From Pseudomonadota bacterium (GTDB taxonomy: Bacteria > Pseudomonadota > Alphaproteobacteria > Sphingomonadales > Sphingomonadaceae), in assembly GCA_023391375.1 (NCBI GenBank), contig JAEWBB010000012.1, positions 1-64,000 on the forward strand: a stretch of DNA of 64,000 bases, given 5' to 3'. Position numbers and translations under genes: made by a program. This document shows positions 59,728 to 64,000 of this stretch, one piece after another. Below the pieces are notes generated by a model. It made no database searches. It saw only the letters and a list, made by a program, of their open reading frames with translations, and was not told where the DNA came from. The first letter of the stretch is position 1; the number at the start of each line of letters is the position of its first letter.

Positions 59728-61043
59728 GAGAGGCGCTGAATGGCCGCTTCGATGGAAAGTTCCTCTTTCTCACCGGTGCGGCGGTTCTTGAGTTCGACCA
59801 CGCCGCTCGCCAAACCGCGCGGGCCGATGATGACCTGCCAGGGCAGGCCCATCAGGTCCATGCCGCCAAGCTTCACCCCGCCCCGTTCGTCGCGGTCGTC
59901 GTAGAGGACCTCGACACCAGCCGCGGACAGCTTGGCATAGATGTCGTCGGCCGCCTTGACCGATGCCTCGTCATCGCCGCGCATCGTGACCAGCCCGACT
60001 TTCCACGGTGCAACCGCCTCGGGCCAGACGATGCCCTTGTCGTCGTGGCTGGCCTCGATGATCGCGCCAACCAGCCGGCTGACACCAATGCCGTAGCTGC
60101 CCATTTCCGGGGTCACCATCGATCCGTCCTTGCCGCTGACCTTGAGGCCCATGGCGTCCGAATATTTGGTGCCGAAGTAGAAGATGTGTCCGACTTCGAT
60201 GCCGCGCCCGGTGCGTTTGCGATCGTCGGCGATCTCGCCCCAGCGCGTTTCGTCATGGGTCTCGTCGGTGGCCGAGTAAGTCGAGCTGACCTGGTCGAAG
60301 AGTGCCTGCAATCCCTCCGCATCGCCATACTGAAGGCCGGCCTGGCCCCAGTCGAACTCCTCGAACGCGGCGTCGTAGTACACCTCGCTCTCGCCGGTCG
60401 GGGCGAGCACGATGAATTCGTGGCTGAGGTCCCCGCCGATCGGCCCGCTGGCGGCCTTCATCGGCACCGCCTTGATGCCGAGCCGCTGGAACGTGCGCAG
60501 ATAAGCGAGGAGCTGCGAGTAATAGCTCTGCCGCGCCCCGGCCTCGTCGAGGTCGAAGGAATAGGCGTCCTTCATCAGGAACTCGCGGCCACGCATCACG
60601 CCGAAGCGCGGCCGGACCTCGTCGCGGAACTTCCACTGGATGTGGTAGAGGGTGCGCGGAAGGTCGCGGTAGCTCTTCACGTCATCGCGAAACAGCGCCG
60701 TGATCATTTCCTCGTTGGTCGGTCCGTAGAGCATCTCGCGCTCGTGACGGTCCTTGATCCGCAGCATTTCCGGACCGTAGGCATCGTATCGCCCCGACTG
60801 GCGCCACAGGTCGGCCGACTGGAGCGTCGGCATCAGCAGTTCGATCGCCCCCGCCTTGTCCTGCTCCTCGCGCACGATGTCCGCGATCTTGTTGAGGACG
60901 CGAAGACCTACCGGCAGCCAGGCGTAGATACCGGCCGCCGTCTGGCGAACCAGGCCGGCCTGCAGCATCAGCTTGTGGCTGACGATCTGGGCGTCGGAAG
61001 GACTTTCTTTGAGGACGGGCAGGAAGGCTTTGGAGAGGCGCAT
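59724..61043 (-). CDS. proS: Prolyl-tRNA synthetase, short alphaproteobacterial form
   Basis: ProRS charging tRNA-Pro. The 439-residue product has class II motifs ([25 protein letters not shown] region; [16 protein letters not shown]) and a C-terminal anticodon domain, but not the about 180-residue editing insertion seen in E. coli ProRS, consistent with alphaproteobacteria, where a stand-alone deacylase edits. Start ATG ([10 protein letters not shown]) has AGGACG; upstream frame is open without support. It heads the run proS-lolC-lolD. Confidence 0.94.
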   Translation of the reverse strand: MRLSKAFLPVLKESPSDAQIVSHKLMLQAGLVRQTAAGIYAWLPVGLRVLNKIADIVREEQDKAGAIELLMPTLQSADLWRQSGRYDAYGPEMLRIKDRHEREMLYGPTNEEMITALFRDDVKSYRDLPRTLYHIQWKFRDEVRPRFGVMRGREFLMKDAYSFDLDEAGARQSYYSQLLAYLRTFQRLGIKAVPMKAASGPIGGDLSHEFIVLAPTGESEVYYDAAFEEFDWGQAGLQYGDAEGLQALFDQVSSTYSATDETHDETRWGEIADDRKRTGRGIEVGHIFYFGTKYSDAMGLKVSGKDGSMVTPEMGSYGIGVSRLVGAIIEASHDDKGIVWPEAVAPWKVGLVTMRGDDEASVKAADDIYAKLSAAGVEVLYDDRDERGGVKLGGMDLMGLPWQVIIGPRGLASGVVELKNRRTGEKEELSIEAAIQRLS

Positions 61044-61194
61044 GGGCTTGCGTCCTAAGGGGCGAGTCGGGCGCTGGCAATAAGCGCGCCGCGGCGAGGC
61101 CCGCTGTGGCGTCAAAGGCACAGCCTTCCGCAAAGCTTGATGCCGCAGTGCAACAAGTCTTGTGCGCGTCACGAACGGGTTTTAGCCAATGCAC

Positions 61195-61310
61195 CGTTTG
61201 GGGCGCGATGCCCGCCGGTCAGGGGCCGGTGGACGTCGGACAGCCCAGGGTTGGGGGCTGACGAGCAATCGTCATGCGAGGACGCCCGGGTCTCTCGGCC
61301 CGGGCGTTTT
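61195..61310 (+). other. Hairpin-rich gene-free region ending in a terminator
   Basis: The roughly 320 bases between proS and the DUF1622 gene contain no convincing ORF. Within it, CAGCCC pairs with GGGCTG and ACGA with TCGT, and the stretch ends with a 9-bp GC stem and TTTTCG. This looks like a structured leader or a small RNA, but I recognise no known RNA family and no clear promoter. Confidence 0.25.
61282..61310 (+). terminator. Terminator-like hairpin
   Basis: ACGCCCGGG pairs perfectly with CCCGGGCGT around an 8-base loop and is followed by TTTTCG. It sits about 60 bases before the DUF1622 start. Confidence 0.55.
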
Positions 61311-61318
61311 CGCGTTCA

Positions 61319-61344
61319 GGAACCAGCCGCATCGACCATCGGTT
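61319..61344 (+). promoter_or_regulatory. Imperfect EcfG-type promoter
   Basis: GGAAC, 17 bases, then GGTT: the -35 is exact, spacing is within the accepted 16-17, and the -10 differs at the first base from CGTT. It lies about 25 bases before the DUF1622 ATG, a good position. Confidence 0.4.
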
Positions 61345-61367
61345 ACGTTGCCGAAAGGAAACGCGCG

Positions 61368-61736
61368 ATGGTCGAGGGCGGAAACTGGATGGAAATATCC
61401 GCGCGGCTGCTCGAACTCGTCGGGCTGATCGCGATCCTCGCTTCGGTCCTCTTGGCGACGGGGAAATTCGCGCTGGACCTGGGGGGCGACCCCAAGACCG
61501 CCTACGACCGCTACCGCGCCAACCTGGGCCGCGGAATCCTGCTCGGTCTCGAACTGCTGGTCGGGGCGGACATCATTTCGACCGTCACTTCGCCGCTCAG
61601 CTGGGAAAGCGTCGGCCTCCTCGGCGCGATCATCCTCATCCGCACCTTCCTGTCGTTCAGCCTCGAAACCGAAATCGAGGGCGTCGCGCCATGGCGACGC
61701 CGGCAAATCGAGAAAGGCCGGGAAGAGGCCCGCTAG
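61368..61736 (+). CDS. DUF1622 membrane protein
   Basis: A 122-residue inner-membrane protein with about three hydrophobic segments. The C-terminal half has the DUF1622 pattern: LGRGILLGLELLVGADII, then LGAIILIRTFLSFSLETEIEG. Function unknown. The ATG follows AAAGGAAACG. It may be stress-induced given the EcfG-like element just upstream. Its stop shares CTAG with the convergent GT-C-like gene. The open frame extends 77 codons upstream, but that part reads as non-coding (structured, low hydrophobicity). Confidence 0.8.
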   Translation: MVEGGNWMEISARLLELVGLIAILASVLLATGKFALDLGGDPKTAYDRYRANLGRGILLGLELLVGADIISTVTSPLSWESVGLLGAIILIRTFLSFSLETEIEGVAPWRRRQIEKGREEAR

Positions 61737-63079
61737 AAAGCGCGCGGAAAGAGCATATGCCTCTTATCGATCTTGTAGATCGAGAATCCGTCGGGATCGG
61801 AAAAGACGGGCGTCAACGTCCAGCCAGCATCCCGAAGGTTGGTCGCGATGCAGCCCCAAAAAGGGTCGTTGAGGACCACGGCATACTGCGCGTGACTGTC
61901 GGTCGCGATGCGGTCGAGTGCCTTGGTCCATTGGCATGCCCGGACGTTGCTCTCCGCCATGATCTCTGCACTCGACGGGGTCTTGAGACCGACCACATCG
62001 ACCAGTTTGAGCGGTGGGTTGGCATAAGCGATTTCGCCAGCGTCATGGATGAGAACGGTGCTTCCCGCCGGAAGTTGTTTCGCCGCCGCAGTCATCGCCG
62101 GCCACGGGTCATGTTCTTTGGTCGTCAACTGGAAGAATAACATGCTCAGAAGGGCTACGACCAGCATCGGCCATTGTCCCAGCCTTGGAAGGCCGTAGCA
62201 AAGCACGGGCACGGCAATCGCCCAGTAGCGGCCGTAATTGGCCCACATCGCATCGGAGAAGGTGAGCGCGACTGACAGCATCCATCCTGCCAGGAAAAGC
62301 AACAAGGCCCGTCCGCCGGGCCGACGGACGAGGAACGGCGCGGCAAACAACAACGGCGTGATCAGCGCGTCGTGCGCACTGGCGACAATCGATTCCAGTC
62401 CTTGGAAAAACGTCTTCTCGTCGTGGAAGAACGCGATTTTCGCCGCCACCGTATTCGGAAGGACATGGCCGGTCGCCCAATAGCACCAAGCAACAAGTGG
62501 CAATGCCACCATCGCTGACACAGCGACGGGCCGCCAATCCCTGCGCAGGTAGACGTCACGGCCCATCAGGATCGCCGAAAGCAATCCCAGTTCGGGCCGG
62601 ATGAACGGCATGAGACCCGCCAGCACCGGCAATTTCCGGTCGTCCATCCACAAAATGGCCCAAGTGACCGCCGCCATCGCCATCGGCGTTTCGAGGCCGT
62701 TGAAGAGCTGGAGGGGCACCGTCGCCACCGTCAGGCCGATGACGGCGATCTTCCAGCCCCACCGCCAAAGCCCGGCAGCATACGCGGCGACAGAAACGAC
62801 GGAAACGACAAGCGATGCGTTGGGCAGCGCCAAGGCCAGGCCCATGGTTGTGACGGCCAGCAGATGGACAGGACTTGTCGCGCCAACCAGCGGGTTCTGC
62901 CCGTATAGCGGGTCGACGCCCTCGATCAGGCTGCGCGCGTTGTGGAGCGTGATATAGGCGTCATCGAGCGGAAAATGGACCGGCCAGAAAGCTGCCGCCA
63001 CGACAGCAGCGGCCAACGCCGCGAGAACCAACATAATGCTTCGCCGGTCCTGCCGGCCAAACCACGCCACATCCCCCAT
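61733..63079 (-). CDS. GT-C-fold membrane protein, putative glycosyltransferase
   Basis: A 448-residue protein with about ten membrane segments and a soluble C-terminal part. Near residue 37 it has PLDDAYITLHNARSLIEG, an acidic loop like the DD/DE motif of GT-C glycosyltransferases that use polyprenyl-phosphate sugars. A later GVDPLYGQNPLVGATSPVHLL fits this class too. Sugar and acceptor are unknown, and no polysaccharide cluster surrounds it. It overlaps DUF1622 tail to tail by four bases. Start uncertain by a few codons. Confidence 0.7.
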   Translation of the reverse strand: MGDVAWFGRQDRRSIMLVLAALAAAVVAAAFWPVHFPLDDAYITLHNARSLIEGVDPLYGQNPLVGATSPVHLLAVTTMGLALALPNASLVVSVVSVAAYAAGLWRWGWKIAVIGLTVATVPLQLFNGLETPMAMAAVTWAILWMDDRKLPVLAGLMPFIRPELGLLSAILMGRDVYLRRDWRPVAVSAMVALPLVAWCYWATGHVLPNTVAAKIAFFHDEKTFFQGLESIVASAHDALITPLLFAAPFLVRRPGGRALLLFLAGWMLSVALTFSDAMWANYGRYWAIAVPVLCYGLPRLGQWPMLVVALLSMLFFQLTTKEHDPWPAMTAAAKQLPAGSTVLIHDAGEIAYANPPLKLVDVVGLKTPSSAEIMAESNVRACQWTKALDRIATDSHAQYAVVLNDPFWGCIATNLRDAGWTLTPVFSDPDGFSIYKIDKRHMLFPRAF

Positions 63080-63164
63080 GGCACCTGACTAGGCAGGGCG
63101 CTCCGCGACCGCAAGCACACATCTTGCCGATGCCACCTCCGACCGGAACCTTGGCGTTGAAGGG

Positions 63165-63241
63165 TGGTAGCGGAGGAGGGACTCGAACCCCCGACACGCG
63201 GATTATGATTCCGCTGCTCTAACCAGCTGAGCTACTCCGCC
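63165..63241 (-). tRNA. tRNA-Met (CAT), elongator type
   Basis: A 77-base cloverleaf with encoded CCA. Acceptor arms GGCGGAG and CTCCGCT (one G-U), D arm GCTC-AGCTGGTTA-GAGC, anticodon stem GCGGA/TCCGC around ATCATAA with anticodon CAT, T arm GGGGG-TTCGAGT-CCCTC. The sequence resembles elongator tRNA-Met rather than initiator (which lacks a 1:72 pair) or lysidine tRNA-Ile, though CAT alone cannot exclude the latter. Confidence 0.92.
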
Positions 63242-63321
63242 CCGAGGGGCCACACGGCATCAGGGCCGGTGCGCGGACGGGCCTATACGGACGGCGTTTC
63301 ATCGCGTCAATCGGTCCGCGC

Positions 63322-63346
63322 GGAACCGGCAACCCCTGCCCTCGTT
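63322..63346 (+). promoter_or_regulatory. EcfG general-stress promoter of DUF3775 gene
   Basis: GGAAC, exactly 16 bases, then CGTT: a perfect EcfG consensus. The predicted start lies about 8 bases downstream, giving a 5' leader near 25 bases before the ATG. With the site before the candidate small RNA, this is the second exact match in the window. Confidence 0.75.
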
Positions 63347-63377
63347 CAAGCCGCAAGACCCTTGGAGAAATTGAACA

Positions 63378-63791
63378 ATGGAACCGGCGACCTCCCTCGA
63401 AACACTGTGCCGCATCATCTTGCGGGCCAAGGAATATGAAGCGCAGGTCCCGACCGAGTATGACGACGACGAAGACCCCGAGAACATCGACGGCGAAGAT
63501 GGCGAAACGCTGTCGGTCCTCGACGACGAGGTGAACAGCAGCGTCGAGGAAGAACTGATGGCCGCGCTCGACGACCTGGCCGAAGACCAGCTGGCCGAAG
63601 TGCTGGCGTTCTGCTGGGTCGGCCAGGGCACCTACGACGCGAGCGACTGGGACGAGGCCCTGTCCGAGGCGAACGACGTCGGCAACGACGCTGTCGAGGA
63701 ACTGATGGAGATGCCGATGCTCGCCTCGGTCCTCGAAAGCGGCATGGCGGCGTTCGACCTCAGCTGCGACGGGATCGGCGACCTTACCTAA
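63378..63791 (+). CDS. DUF3775 acidic protein
   Basis: A 137-residue, very acidic, soluble protein. The N-terminus (LETLCRIILRAKEYEAQVPTE) and C-terminal part (LAEDQLAEVLAFCWVGQGTYDASDWDEAL) match DUF3775, a family of unknown function found in alphaproteobacteria. An acidic Asp/Glu stretch (28-45) separates them. GGAGA precedes the ATG. The perfect EcfG promoter makes it a likely general-stress gene. It overlaps the convergent 2'-5' RNA ligase-like gene by four bases (CTAA). Confidence 0.85.
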   Translation: MEPATSLETLCRIILRAKEYEAQVPTEYDDDEDPENIDGEDGETLSVLDDEVNSSVEEELMAALDDLAEDQLAEVLAFCWVGQGTYDASDWDEALSEANDVGNDAVEELMEMPMLASVLESGMAAFDLSCDGIGDLT

Positions 63792-64000
63792 CCGCGAAAG
63801 CGCCAACGCCCGAGAAACTCCCAGGGCCCGCCCACGTACCGATGTAGCTCCAGCCCGCGGATCGTGAGAGGCCGCGGCCGGAAGTCGCGCCCGAGGGCTT
63901 CGAGCAATGCAACCGCCGCAGCGCGTTCGACCTTGTTCTGGATGGTGACGTGGGGCCGCCATCTCGCGGAATCCTGAGACGTGAGGCAGCCGTGAAAATG
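63788..64000 (-). CDS. 2'-5' RNA ligase / phosphodiesterase-like protein, 5' end outside window
   Basis: The last 70 codons of a gene entering from beyond the window. One copy of the HxT motif, in RPHVTIQNK, and the ending LHRYVGGPWEFLGRWRF fit the 2H phosphoesterase (LigT-like, 2'-5' RNA ligase) superfamily. The other HxT would be in the missing part. Stop codon TAG overlaps the DUF3775 stop. Function in tRNA or cyclic phosphate processing is inferred from family only. Confidence 0.65.
   Translation of the reverse strand, partial: HFHGCLTSQDSARWRPHVTIQNKVERAAAVALLEALGRDFRPRPLTIRGLELHRYVGGPWEFLGRWRFRG

Noticed and set aside
61195..61310. SRP (4.5S) RNA gene
   Set aside because: The region is structured, but the conserved SRP tip GGUCAGG...GGAAG...GCAG is not present.
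63080..63164. GGAAC...CGTT near tRNA-Met as an EcfG promoter
   Set aside because: The two elements are only five bases apart instead of 16-17.

Overview
This 64 kb window is a chromosomal segment of a GC-rich alphaproteobacterium, most likely a member of the Sphingomonadales (a Sphingomonas- or Sphingomicrobium-type genome). That placement is inferred from several things seen together: a Tim44-like gene divergent from secB, a run divL-like / tsaE / amgK / murU / addB / addA / trxA, a short ProS without the editing insertion, AddAB instead of RecBCD, and two exact matches to the alphaproteobacterial EcfG (general stress sigma factor) promoter, GGAAC-N16-CGTT. I see no rRNA operon, insertion sequence, phage gene, integrase, CRISPR array or plasmid function. 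The gene content is mostly housekeeping and tightly packed. Two tRNA genes (Asn-GTT and Met-CAT) are present.

Layout. 0-4.4 kb: a truncated tim44-like gene, secB, murJ, trpS, and a lone PspC-domain gene behind an exact sigma-54 promoter. 4.5-8.8 kb: an unrecognised gene, a MoxR AAA ATPase and its usual VWA partner, separated by a soluble chemoreceptor on the other strand. 8.8-17.8 kb: namZ (exo-muramidase) with a DOMON-like gene, tyrS, recG, sdhE-mfd. 17.8-25.6 kb: an EAL phosphodiesterase, nadK, tRNA-Asn, putA and secA. 25.7-37.1 kb: one long minus-strand operon, divL-like / tsaE / amgK / murU / addB / addA / trxA, with a 49-residue membrane microprotein inserted in the opposite sense. 37.2-43.2 kb: ahcY, yqgE, a peroxiredoxin, a small membrane protein, a hydrolase / GFA / lipoprotein operon and asd. 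43.3-49.8 kb: a DPP-IV-type peptidase, and alaS / GFA / trmD / rplS. 50-53 kb: an accessory pocket with a TbpB-like lipoprotein, a secreted protein built of 60-residue tandem repeats, and a candidate small RNA just upstream of mtgA. 53.8-61 kb: proS / lolC / lolD / lipoprotein / dnaE. 61-64 kb: a DUF1622 membrane protein, a GT-C-like membrane protein, tRNA-Met, an EcfG-promoted DUF3775 gene and a truncated 2'-5' RNA ligase-like gene.

How the genes fit together. Envelope building and recycling is a recurring theme. MurJ (lipid II flippase), MtgA (glycan polymerase), LolCD (lipoprotein release), SecA/SecB (export), and NamZ-AmgK-MurU together provide the enzymes from exo-muramidase to UDP-MurNAc. 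Genome maintenance is the second theme (RecG, Mfd, AddAB, DnaE). Translation is the third (TrpS, TyrS, AlaS, ProS, TrmD, L19). Regulation visible in the DNA comprises one sigma-54 site, two exact and two imperfect EcfG sites, and several intrinsic terminators.

The most notable signals are: a short two-hairpin transcript unit (EcfG promoter, about 67 nt, cUUCGg terminator) upstream of mtgA; the sigma-54 promoter of the lone pspC; the 60-residue-repeat protein; and the habit of convergent genes of sharing a 4-base stop overlap (six of eleven convergent junctions).
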